Shown here piece after piece: positions 1 through 5,451 of a DNA stretch of 7,458 bases. The notes under the pieces were generated by a model that did not search any database, was not told where the DNA came from, and saw only the letters and a list, made by a program, of their open reading frames with translations. The stretch lies in the NCBI GenBank assembly GCA_947632315.1, contig CANROV010000095.1, positions 1 to 7,458 on the forward strand. Reading direction: 5' to 3'. The stretch is from Candidatus Gastranaerophilales bacterium. Its GTDB lineage: Bacteria; Cyanobacteriota; Vampirovibrionia; Gastranaerophilales; Gastranaerophilaceae. Every line of letters begins with the position of its first letter. Positions within the stretch are counted from its first letter, which is position 1. The translations under genes and the position numbers were made by a program.

Positions 1-339
1 GATGAGGCTACGAGTGCCTTAGATAATATTACGCAACAAGAAATTCAAGAATCAATTAATCATATTGCTAAAGATTCGGATATTATTATTTCTGCCGTAG
101 GTAAACCTGAATTTATAACAAAAGATTTTATAAAAAAAGATTGTGTTTTTATTGATGTCGGAATTTCAAGAACAGAAAACGGAATAAAGGGAGATGCTGA
201 TTTTAACGAAATATCACCTTTGTGTTCTTATATAACTCCTGTCCCCGGCGGTATAGGGCCTATGACAATTGCTATGCTGTTAGAAAATACTTATGAATTG
301 TATCAAATTCAAAATTCTCTTATTAACTCATGTAAATAA
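1..339 (+). CDS. folD: FolD, 3' part (methylenetetrahydrofolate dehydrogenase / methenyl-THF cyclohydrolase), with non-FolD 5' end
   Basis: This is the last 112 codons of a gene that begins outside the window, ending in TAA at 337-339. FolD is a cytosolic bifunctional enzyme that oxidises 5,10-methylene-THF with NAD(P)+ and hydrolyses the product to 10-formyl-THF. Residues from about 22 to the end read as the Rossmann-type C-terminal domain of FolD: a hydrophobic strand followed by SAVGKPEFIT (31-40), IDVGISR (51-57), GDADF (64-68) and the family signature PVPGGIGPMTIAMLLENT (81-97). The first ~20 residues are wrong for FolD. They begin DEATSALD, the Walker B/D-loop motif of ABC exporter ATPases, and the conserved HSxT-type segment expected just before the strand is missing. 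The FolD identity of the tail is very secure. Whether the whole open frame is a real protein is not, because the joint lies at the window edge. Confidence 0.9.
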   Translation, partial: DEATSALDNITQQEIQESINHIAKDSDIIISAVGKPEFITKDFIKKDCVFIDVGISRTENGIKGDADFNEISPLCSYITPVPGGIGPMTIAMLLENTYELYQIQNSLINSCK

Positions 340-425
340 GTATTAAGCATTAATGTTTAAAAATTAATATTTCTAGGTATATATATAGTAAATAACGAAA
401 CTCCCCTTGTGAAGTGAAAAAAGTT

Positions 426-429
426 AGGA
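426..429 (+). promoter_or_regulatory. Ribosome binding site deciding the start of the 90-aa gene
   Basis: AGGA sits five bases before ATG 435. The upstream in-frame GTG at 414 has only GAAG-like bases directly before it, so 435 is the better start. Confidence 0.5.
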
Positions 430-434
430 AAATT

Positions 435-707
435 ATGATACTTGAGTACAAAGTTAATGATTTGTGTGTTCAGGCAGCCTGGTTAAAAACTTTATATGAC
501 CTGGTTGATGAGTTAAATTGTAAATGTCAAACATACATTGACGAATCGTATAATAAAAGCAATAAAAACTTTGACAGAATGCGTACAATAAAAATATATG
601 GCTCTGATACAATGTTAGGATGGTTTAAATTGAGAATGGAAAGATATTCTCATTTTATATTCAACTTCAATGAACAACCTGATATTAAGAGTTCTTTTGT
701 AGAGTAG
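435..707 (+). CDS. Hypothetical protein, 90 aa, unknown function
   Basis: I do not recognise this protein. It would be soluble: there is no signal peptide or membrane segment. The N-terminal half (residues 10-35) looks helical and carries Cys11, Cys29 and Cys31. The middle has a charged Asn/Lys-rich stretch (about 37-50). The C-terminal half alternates short hydrophobic strands with aromatic residues (IKIYG 52-56, LGWFKL 61-66, HFIFNF 73-78). I chose ATG 435 because AGGA lies five bases upstream. The frame is also open back to a GTG at 414, which has no good ribosome binding site. A strong terminator follows 33 bases after the stop, and the downstream gene is convergent, so this gene ends its own transcription unit. 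It starts 95 bases after the folD stop, so it could be read from the folD transcript or from its own weak promoter. Real coding is likely but the function is open. Confidence 0.6.
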   Translation: MILEYKVNDLCVQAAWLKTLYDLVDELNCKCQTYIDESYNKSNKNFDRMRTIKIYGSDTMLGWFKLRMERYSHFIFNFNEQPDIKSSFVE

Positions 708-739
708 AATAGTTGTGAATTTTGTTAAACTGATTAAAT

Positions 740-763
740 ACCGGCTTATGCCGGTTTTATTTT
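740..763 (+). terminator. Rho-independent terminator between convergent genes
   Basis: A perfect 6-bp GC-rich stem (ACCGGC 740-745 with GCCGGT 750-755) closes a TTAT loop. On the plus strand it is followed by a T-rich tail (TTTTATTTT, 755-763). It ends the plus-strand transcript of the 90-aa gene. The tail runs into the stop codon of the convergent minus-strand gene (762-764). On the minus strand the sequence after the stem is ATTTAATC, a poor U-tract, so it should work mainly in the plus direction. Confidence 0.85.
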
Positions 764-1007
764 ATTCTTCTATAGCTTCAAAGGCAATAATGTAGTCATC
801 GCATATACAAACGCTTTTACGATATTCCGTATCATTTATACCGTCGGTAAAAACCATTTTTACATCAGACAGGCAAACAATGTTATCATCATCATAATTC
901 TCATCAAGACAACCTTCCGCACAAAATTTTGATGTACATATTCTGACTTTTTTTGTGCATTTTTTATTTAAAGCATTTAATAAAGATTTCTTTTTATCTC
1001 TCATCAT
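762..1007 (-). CDS. Hypothetical small cysteine-rich protein, 81 aa
   Basis: I do not recognise this protein. It starts with a Lys/Arg-rich segment (residues 3-22) and has seven cysteines at 17, 24, 29, 33, 45, 67 and 69 (spacing C-x6-C-x4-C-x3-C-x11-C-x21-C-x-C). Between them is an acidic patch, DENYDDDN (35-42), and the tail is acidic (AFEAIEE). No signal peptide or membrane segment is visible, so in a reducing cytoplasm the cysteines suggest metal or Fe-S binding rather than disulfides. That is inference only. The start at 1007 is supported by a strong GGAGG (1019-1023) 11 bases upstream; a second ATG follows immediately at 1004. It lies 70 bases downstream of the rmlA stop on the same strand, with no clear terminator between, so it may be the last gene on the rhamnose transcript. 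Its stop codon abuts the terminator of the convergent gene. Confidence 0.65.
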   Translation of the reverse strand: MMRDKKKSLLNALNKKCTKKVRICTSKFCAEGCLDENYDDDNIVCLSDVKMVFTDGINDTEYRKSVCICDDYIIAFEAIEE

Positions 1008-1018
1008 ATATTATAAAA

Positions 1019-1023
1019 CCTCC
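1019..1023 (-). promoter_or_regulatory. Strong ribosome binding site for the cysteine-rich small gene
   Basis: GGAGG on the minus strand, 11 bases before ATG 1007 and 14 before the second ATG at 1004. Its strength is the main argument that this short frame is translated. Confidence 0.6.
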
Positions 1024-1077
1024 GTAAATTTATAATAAAAATTTATAAGGTTTTATTCATCAGATGAAAGGATAGTT

Positions 1078-1944
1078 TTATAAACTTTTAATGTATTGAT
1101 AATATGGATTATTAGGATATCTGGCTGAAATTTGATTTAATTGTTTCTTGGAAATATAACCCATTTCATAGGCAACTTCTTCTAAGCAGGCAATTTTTAT
1201 ACCTTGATTTTCTTCAATTGTTTTAACATATTGCGAGGCTTGTAAAAGAGAATCATGCGTTCCTGTATCAAGCCAGGCAAATCCCCTGCCTAATATTTCT
1301 ACGGTTACATTGTTATTCTTTAAATATGTATTATTTAAATCAGTTATTTCAAGTTCCCCTCTTTTTGAAGGTTTTTGCTCTTTTACATATTCTAAAACAT
1401 TATTATCATAGAAATAAAGTCCTGTTATTGCATATTTTGATTTTGGAATTAAAGGCTTTTCTTCTATGGAGATAACATTTTTATTACTGTCAAATTCAAC
1501 AACGCCAAATCTTTGGGGGTCTTTCACTCTGTATGCAAATAAAGTAGCTCCGCCTTTTTCTTCTGTTCTTTTTACTGCTTTTTTTAATATATTTGAAAAA
1601 GCAGGCCCGTAAAAGATATTATCCCCTAAAATAAGTGCTGCACAATCATTTCCTATGAACTCTTTCCCCAGAATAAAAGCTTGTGCAAGTCCGTCAGGTG
1701 ACGGCTGTTCTATATATGAAAATTTTACGCCAAAGTCTGACCCGTCTTTTAACAGCTTTTTAAAGTTTGGTAAATCTTGCGGGGTGGATATTATTAAGAT
1801 GTCTTTTATCCCTGCCAGCATTAATACAGAGATTGGGTGATATATCATAGGCTTATCATATATTGGTAATAACTGTTTTGATATGGCTTGAGTTGAAGGA
1901 TACAGCCTTGTCCCCGCACCGCCTGCTAATACTATACCTTTCAT
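1078..1944 (-). CDS. rmlA: Glucose-1-phosphate thymidylyltransferase RmlA
   Basis: RmlA makes dTDP-glucose and pyrophosphate from glucose-1-phosphate and dTTP, the first step of dTDP-L-rhamnose synthesis, in the cytosol. The 288-residue length is normal for the family. Visible motifs: the nucleotide-binding loop LAGGAGTRLYPST (6-18), KQLLPIYDKPM (23-33) with the catalytic-type lysine, LGDNIF (106-111) with the metal-binding Asp108, EEKP (161-164), GELEITD (196-202) and WLDTGTHDSL (224-233). The open frame extends 17 codons upstream inside rmlD. I placed the start at ATG 1944 because family members begin at this M-K-G-I-V-L-A-G-G. Also, GAGG (1950-1953) lies five bases upstream, and the start forms a TAATG overlap with the rmlD stop. 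It is the last enzyme gene of the rmlCBDA operon, although it acts first in the pathway. Confidence 0.97.
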   Translation of the reverse strand: MKGIVLAGGAGTRLYPSTQAISKQLLPIYDKPMIYHPISVLMLAGIKDILIISTPQDLPNFKKLLKDGSDFGVKFSYIEQPSPDGLAQAFILGKEFIGNDCAALILGDNIFYGPAFSNILKKAVKRTEEKGGATLFAYRVKDPQRFGVVEFDSNKNVISIEEKPLIPKSKYAITGLYFYDNNVLEYVKEQKPSKRGELEITDLNNTYLKNNNVTVEILGRGFAWLDTGTHDSLLQASQYVKTIEENQGIKIACLEEVAYEMGYISKKQLNQISARYPNNPYYQYIKSL

Positions 1945-2762
1945 TAACACCTCAAATCCATATATTCTTTTAGTGCTGTTTTCCAATCTCTGCAAATTTT
2001 ATTATTTTCCATTATGCTGTTTTTGGGCCTTTTGGCAGGTCGTGGGAATTCAGACGTTGTGCAGGGCTTTAAATTTACACTGAAACCTCCGATATTAAAG
2101 ATTTCTTTTGCAAAATTATACCAGCTTGTTTTCCCTGAACCGCATACATGGTATATTCCGTATGGTTTTTCTTCTTGTAAAATTTTTATAATTCCGCCCG
2201 CTAACTCCACTGTCCAGGTGGGACATCCTGTTTGATCATCCACTACTTTAATTTCAGGATTATCTTTTAGAGAAATCATTGTTTCTACAAAGTTTTTTCC
2301 GTGATGTCCATATAGCCAGCTTGTTCTTGTTATGTAGTATTTTTCACATTCTTGAACAGCTTTTTCTCCTGCAAGTTTTGATTCGCCGTATATATTAATG
2401 GGATTTGGTTTATCATTTGGCTGATATTTTCCTTCTTTTGTACCGTCAAAAACGTAGTCAGTAGAAATATATACAAGGGTAATATTTGATTTCTTACATA
2501 TATCAGCAATATTTTTAGTACCTTCAAAATTGATTTTAAAAGCTGTTTCTTTATCTTCTTCCGCTTTATCTACATTTGTGTATGCGGCGCAGTGTATTAC
2601 AATGTCAGGTTTTGATGTTTCAAAAAACTCATTTATATTTTTTTTATTTGTTATATCAAGGTTATAAAGGTCTGTTTCAATAACTTCATAACCTTCATCT
2701 TCTAATATAGGGCATAAATCCTGCCCGAGCATTCCTTTTGCCCCTGTAACAAGAACTTTCAT
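1944..2762 (-). CDS. rmlD: dTDP-4-dehydrorhamnose reductase RmlD
   Basis: RmlD carries out the last step: NAD(P)H-dependent reduction of dTDP-4-keto-L-rhamnose to dTDP-L-rhamnose. It is a short-chain dehydrogenase/reductase with an N-terminal Rossmann fold. In the 272 residues one sees the dinucleotide loop GAKGMLG (7-13), HCAAYTNVDKAE (57-68), STDYVFDG (100-107), the catalytic Tyr125-xxx-Lys129 pair, DQTGCPTWT (176-184) and RPAKRPKNS (241-249), all typical of RmlD. The frame is open 14 codons further upstream, but ATG 2762 matches the family N-terminus. That ATG has AGGAG (2770-2774) seven bases before it and overlaps the rmlB stop by one base. Its own stop overlaps the rmlA start in the same way, so translation of the three genes is probably coupled. 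Confidence 0.96.
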   Translation of the reverse strand: MKVLVTGAKGMLGQDLCPILEDEGYEVIETDLYNLDITNKKNINEFFETSKPDIVIHCAAYTNVDKAEEDKETAFKINFEGTKNIADICKKSNITLVYISTDYVFDGTKEGKYQPNDKPNPINIYGESKLAGEKAVQECEKYYITRTSWLYGHHGKNFVETMISLKDNPEIKVVDDQTGCPTWTVELAGGIIKILQEEKPYGIYHVCGSGKTSWYNFAKEIFNIGGFSVNLKPCTTSEFPRPAKRPKNSIMENNKICRDWKTALKEYMDLRC

Positions 2763-3742
2763 TATAAAACTCCTGCTTTTTTGTTTTCTATATTTTTTAT
2801 CCAATCTTGATTTTTAAGATACCAATCGATTGTCAATTTTATACCTTCTTCAAAAGTTACTGATGGTTTCCAGCCTAATTCCGATTGAATTTTATCATTA
2901 CTTATTGCATACCTTCTGTCATGTCCTAATCTATCTTTAACATATTCTATTGAAGATTCGTCTTTACCCATTGACATAAGTATTAGCTTCGTAATTTCAA
3001 TATTCGTTTTTTCATTGTGTCCGCCGATATTATATACGTCGCCTATTTTTCCTTTATGAAGTACTGTATCTATTGCACTGCAGTGGTCATATACATATAA
3101 CCAGTCACGTACATTAAGTCCGTCACCATATACGGGTACTTTTTCATTTCTTAATAATTTTGAAATGAAAAATGGTATTAATTTTTCCGGATATTGGTAA
3201 GGCCCGTAATTATTTGAACATCGTGTTATTAACACAGGAAGTTTATATGTTTCAAAATATGACCTTACAAGTAAATCAGCACCTGCTTTTGAGGCCGAAT
3301 AAGGACTGTTTGGCGCAATTGGCGTGGTTTCATAAAAATATCCCGTTTTACCTAGAGTTCCGTATACTTCATCTGTTGAAACCTGTAGATATCTTTCAAC
3401 TCCCGTTTCTTTTGAAGCTTGAAGCAGATTTAAAGTTCCTTGTATATTTGTTTCCACAAATATTTCAGGCCCTGTTATAGATCTGTCAACGTGGCTTTCA
3501 GCAGCAAAATTCACTACTAAATCAACTTCTGACATTATATCTCTTACTAATTTTTTATCGCATATATTTCCGTGAATAAAAGTGTAATTTCTGTTATCTT
3601 GAACATCTTCAAGATTTTCTATATTACCGGCATATGTTAATGCATCAAGATTTATTACTTGATAATCATTGTATTTATTAAGAATATATCGTACAAAACA
3701 GCTTCCTATAAAGCCGGCTCCGCCCGTTATCAGAATTTTCAT
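2762..3742 (-). CDS. rmlB: dTDP-glucose 4,6-dehydratase RmlB
   Basis: RmlB converts dTDP-glucose to dTDP-4-keto-6-deoxyglucose using tightly bound NAD+, the second step of the pathway. The 326-residue protein is an extended SDR. Motifs: the NAD loop GGAGFIG (7-13), NLDALTYAGN (31-40), AAESHVDRS (80-88), the active-site STDEVYG (122-128) with the Asp-Glu pair expected for a dehydratase, Tyr148-xxx-Lys152, NNYGPYQYPEKLIP (177-190) and VRDWLYVYDH (211-220). It is slightly short of the ~340-360 residues of many homologues; the difference looks like normal C-terminal variation, since all catalytic motifs are present. Start ATG 3742 overlaps the rmlC stop by one base and has AAGGA (minus strand of 3752-3756) nine bases upstream, inside the end of rmlC. 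Confidence 0.97.
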   Translation of the reverse strand: MKILITGGAGFIGSCFVRYILNKYNDYQVINLDALTYAGNIENLEDVQDNRNYTFIHGNICDKKLVRDIMSEVDLVVNFAAESHVDRSITGPEIFVETNIQGTLNLLQASKETGVERYLQVSTDEVYGTLGKTGYFYETTPIAPNSPYSASKAGADLLVRSYFETYKLPVLITRCSNNYGPYQYPEKLIPFFISKLLRNEKVPVYGDGLNVRDWLYVYDHCSAIDTVLHKGKIGDVYNIGGHNEKTNIEITKLILMSMGKDESSIEYVKDRLGHDRRYAISNDKIQSELGWKPSVTFEEGIKLTIDWYLKNQDWIKNIENKKAGVL

Positions 3743-4293
3743 TAATATAAATCCTTTGCTTCACTAAGTTTTGGTTGGTTTTTATCTTTTTCACTAAGAA
3801 TAGGCGTATAATTAATACCCCAATCAATATTAATATCAGGGTCATTCCATAATATGCCTCTATCGTGTTCTTTAGAGTATTCATTAGAAGCTTTATATAA
3901 AAGTTCCGCTTCATCGCTTAAAACAATGAAGCCGTGAGCAAAACCTTCAGGTATAAAAAGCATATTTTTATTATCTTCCGATAATATCTCTCCGACCCAT
4001 TTGCCAAACGTGGAGGAATTTCTTCTTATATCAATTGCAACATCAAAAATTTTACCTCTGATACATCTTACAAGTTTTGCCTGTCCTTTTGGAGGTAATT
4101 GATAATGCAGTCCTCTTAAAACTCCTTTGGTTGACTTAGAATGATTATCCTGATTAAATTCAACATTTATGCCGTTTTTTTCAAATTCGGATTTTTTATA
4201 GCCCTCTAAAAAAAATCCTCTCTCATCATTGAACACTTTTGGTATTACAAGTATAACTTCTTCGATTTTAAGTCTTTTGAATTCAAACGGCAT
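3742..4293 (-). CDS. rmlC: dTDP-4-dehydrorhamnose 3,5-epimerase RmlC
   Basis: RmlC epimerises C3 and C5 of dTDP-4-keto-6-deoxyglucose, giving dTDP-4-keto-L-rhamnose. It is a cupin that works as a dimer in the cytosol. The 183 residues are the standard length. Motifs seen: DERGFFLE (23-30), NQDNHSKSTKGVLRGLHYQ (47-65) containing the catalytic His63, VRCIRGKIFDVAIDIR (75-90), IPEGFAHGF (114-122) and Tyr133, which fits the active-site acid. It is the first gene of the rml operon. A GAGGGT ribosome binding site (4299-4304) lies five bases before ATG 4293, and a good promoter lies directly upstream. Its stop codon shares one base with the rmlB start. Confidence 0.97.
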   Translation of the reverse strand: MPFEFKRLKIEEVILVIPKVFNDERGFFLEGYKKSEFEKNGINVEFNQDNHSKSTKGVLRGLHYQLPPKGQAKLVRCIRGKIFDVAIDIRRNSSTFGKWVGEILSEDNKNMLFIPEGFAHGFIVLSDEAELLYKASNEYSKEHDRGILWNDPDINIDWGINYTPILSEKDKNQPKLSEAKDLY

Positions 4294-4315
4294 AATTTAC
4301 CCTCACTGTACTTTA

Positions 4316-4343
4316 ATTATAGCAAAGATAATCTTTATGGCAA
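4316..4343 (-). promoter_or_regulatory. Sigma-70-type promoter of the rmlCBDA operon
   Basis: On the minus strand TTGCCA (4343-4338; five of six consensus bases) is followed after 16 bases by a perfect TATAAT (4321-4316). Transcription would start near 4309, leaving a leader of only about 15 bases that contains the rmlC ribosome binding site. The -35 box begins two bases after the stop codon of the upstream gene, so rmlC can be transcribed independently of it. Confidence 0.7.
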
Positions 4344-4345
4344 CG

Positions 4346-5122
4346 TTATTTTATTTCTAATAAAAGATTAGTAAATTCAATATCATCAAAGTCTATACTT
4401 TCTGTTTTATAGATGTTTCTGCCTGTTTTTATTGTTATATTGACTAAATTTGAAGCATTAATCAGAGATTTGGGAATATTAATTCTTTGATTATCTCCGT
4501 TAATTTTTATTTCTGCTATTTTATTTCCGTTGCAAAAAATTTCCGGAGGATTGGAGTAAGCAGTTTTTACTCTTGATTGCCCCATTCGTTGAGATTGTAG
4601 CGTATCTATTCCGATTATCGAACCTATTACAAGTGATATTACTTCAGAGTCTCCTATAGGATTTATCTTAAAATCTTTAGAATAAAATGCTCCTGTTGAA
4701 CTTAAACTGAATTCTGAAGCATTTGCTGAATTTTCCGAAAATGAATTATCTCCGAGATGTATCATATCTGTTTCTATAATGATATCATTTGGCGTTGTTT
4801 TTTCTATCCCTACAATAATGGGATTTTTCTTATACCCTGAATTTACGGTTAGGGAATACGGTTTATATCCTGATTTTTCTACGGAAATAATGGTCGGAGA
4901 ATTTATATTCGTTTTTAGTTGAAAAACTCCGTCTTTATCCGTCATAGTTGAATATTTTTTGGCAGGTACTTTTACAAGTGCGCCTTCTATCGGCTTATAG
5001 TCTTCATTATCGTATATTCTGTTAAAATTACCTTGATTTTCTTTCTTTATTTCGCCGGTAATTGTTTTTGAAAATGCCGGCAATCCCAGTATTAAGATTA
5101 AAATAATAATTGCTTTTTTCAT
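4346..5122 (-). CDS. Exported protein with carboxypeptidase-regulatory-like domain, function unknown
   Basis: The 258-residue protein starts with a clear signal peptide: KK, then the hydrophobic core AIIILILILGL, with probable cleavage after Ser18. No lipobox cysteine is present, so it should be released to the periplasm, outer surface or medium. Residues about 20-106 resemble a carboxypeptidase-regulatory-like (transthyretin-type) beta-sandwich: GALVKVP (47-53), TDKDGVFQL (61-69) and VEKSGYKPYSLTV (81-93). The C-terminal part (about 115-258) holds NGNKIAEI (198-205), INIPKSL (214-220), NLVNITI (225-231) and DDIEFTNLLLEI (246-257). This pattern recalls galactose-binding-like jelly rolls, and I regard that as a guess. 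There is no catalytic motif. It lies 52 bases upstream of rmlC on the same strand, so it might be cotranscribed by read-through. ATG 5122 has no convincing Shine-Dalgarno site, but the signal peptide supports the start. A cell-envelope or glycan-binding role is inference. Confidence 0.8.
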   Translation of the reverse strand: MKKAIIILILILGLPAFSKTITGEIKKENQGNFNRIYDNEDYKPIEGALVKVPAKKYSTMTDKDGVFQLKTNINSPTIISVEKSGYKPYSLTVNSGYKKNPIIVGIEKTTPNDIIIETDMIHLGDNSFSENSANASEFSLSSTGAFYSKDFKINPIGDSEVISLVIGSIIGIDTLQSQRMGQSRVKTAYSNPPEIFCNGNKIAEIKINGDNQRINIPKSLINASNLVNITIKTGRNIYKTESIDFDDIEFTNLLLEIK

Positions 5123-5226
5123 AGTAATTTTAGTTTAAAAATCTCGTATGAAAAAAACTATATACAATATGATATATCCTATTATGCGTAAATTTTTGTG
5201 TTAAAATTAAATGTAATATATATTAA

Positions 5227-5255
5227 TTGATAAGTTTAACTATAAGTGATATTCT
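5227..5255 (+). promoter_or_regulatory. Candidate promoter of the rubredoxin-flavodiiron operon
   Basis: In the 161-base divergent intergenic region, TTGATA (5227-5232) is followed after 17 bases by TATTCT (5250-5255). A TG one base before the -10 box (5247-5248) gives an extended -10. Start of transcription would be near 5262, with a ~20-base leader carrying the rubredoxin ribosome binding site. A second, weaker pair (TTGTGT 5196-5201, TATATT 5219-5224) is also present. The region is very AT-rich, so chance matches are common. Confidence 0.45.
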
Positions 5256-5283
5256 TAACAGGTAACAAAAAGGAGATAGAAAA

Positions 5284-5421
5284 ATGGAAAATTATGTATG
5301 TTTAGCATGCCGTTATGTTTATGACCCGTCAGAAAATGGCAATATTGCATTTGAAGACTTACCGGATGATTATGTTTGCCCTATTTGCGGTGTCGGTAAA
5401 GATATGTTTGAAAAAGAATAA
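5284..5421 (+). CDS. Rubredoxin, short 45-aa form
   Basis: Rubredoxin is a small cytosolic one-electron carrier with a mononuclear Fe(Cys)4 site. The two knuckles are visible: CLACRY (Cys6, Cys9) and CPICG (Cys32, Cys35), with YDPSENG, FEDLPDDY and GVGKDMFE between and after them as in the family. At 45 residues it is shorter than the usual 52-54: the loop between YDP and FEDLP is deleted. The 45-residue Desulfovibrio desulfuricans rubredoxin is a known precedent. Two substitutions stand out: Arg10 where the first knuckle almost always has Gly (CxxCGY), and Tyr30 in place of the common Trp of DDWVCP. The start is secure, with AGGAG (5271-5275) eight bases upstream. The flavodiiron gene begins 30 bases downstream and is its likely electron acceptor. 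Confidence 0.93.
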   Translation: MENYVCLACRYVYDPSENGNIAFEDLPDDYVCPICGVGKDMFEKE

Positions 5422-5438
5422 GTCTATTGTGTAAATTT

Positions 5439-5443
5439 GGGAG
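5439..5443 (+). promoter_or_regulatory. Ribosome binding site deciding the flavodiiron start
   Basis: GGGAG lies eight bases before ATG 5452. A TTG at 5437 is in frame and would add five residues, but it overlaps this site, so ATG 5452 is the real start. Confidence 0.7.
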
Positions 5444-5451
5444 AGTTAGTT

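Noticed and set aside
349..368. Possible terminator after folD: ATTAAT repeated around an 8-base spacer
   Set aside because: The stem is six A-T pairs only, and ATTAAT is itself palindromic, so pairing is expected by chance; the following T-run is short.
356..383. Possible promoter for the 90-aa gene (TTTAAA, 16 bases, TATATA)
   Set aside because: Only four of six bases match at each box in very AT-rich DNA; too weak to call.
1026..1048. Repeated AAATTTATAA between rmlA and the cysteine-rich gene
   Set aside because: Two short AT-only direct copies; no GC stem or U-tract, so neither a terminator nor a convincing operator.
1655..1840. Plus-strand open frame of 61 codons
   Set aside because: Lies wholly antisense to rmlA, has no family resemblance and is a shadow of the conserved gene.
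2014..2235. Plus-strand open frame of 73 codons
   Set aside because: Antisense shadow of rmlD.
2330..2527. Minus-strand open frame of 65 codons inside rmlD
   Set aside because: Alternative frame of rmlD, whose conserved motifs (STDYVFDG and others) fall here in the true frame.
3172..3480. Plus-strand open frame of 102 codons
   Set aside because: Antisense to the catalytic region of rmlB; length is explained by the AT-rich codon pattern of rmlB.
3678..3914. Minus-strand open frame of 78 codons across the rmlC/rmlB junction
   Set aside because: Out of frame with both conserved genes and overlaps them completely.
5171..5178. GATATATC palindrome in the divergent intergenic region
   Set aside because: An 8-base AT-rich palindrome is expected by chance here and matches no operator I can name.
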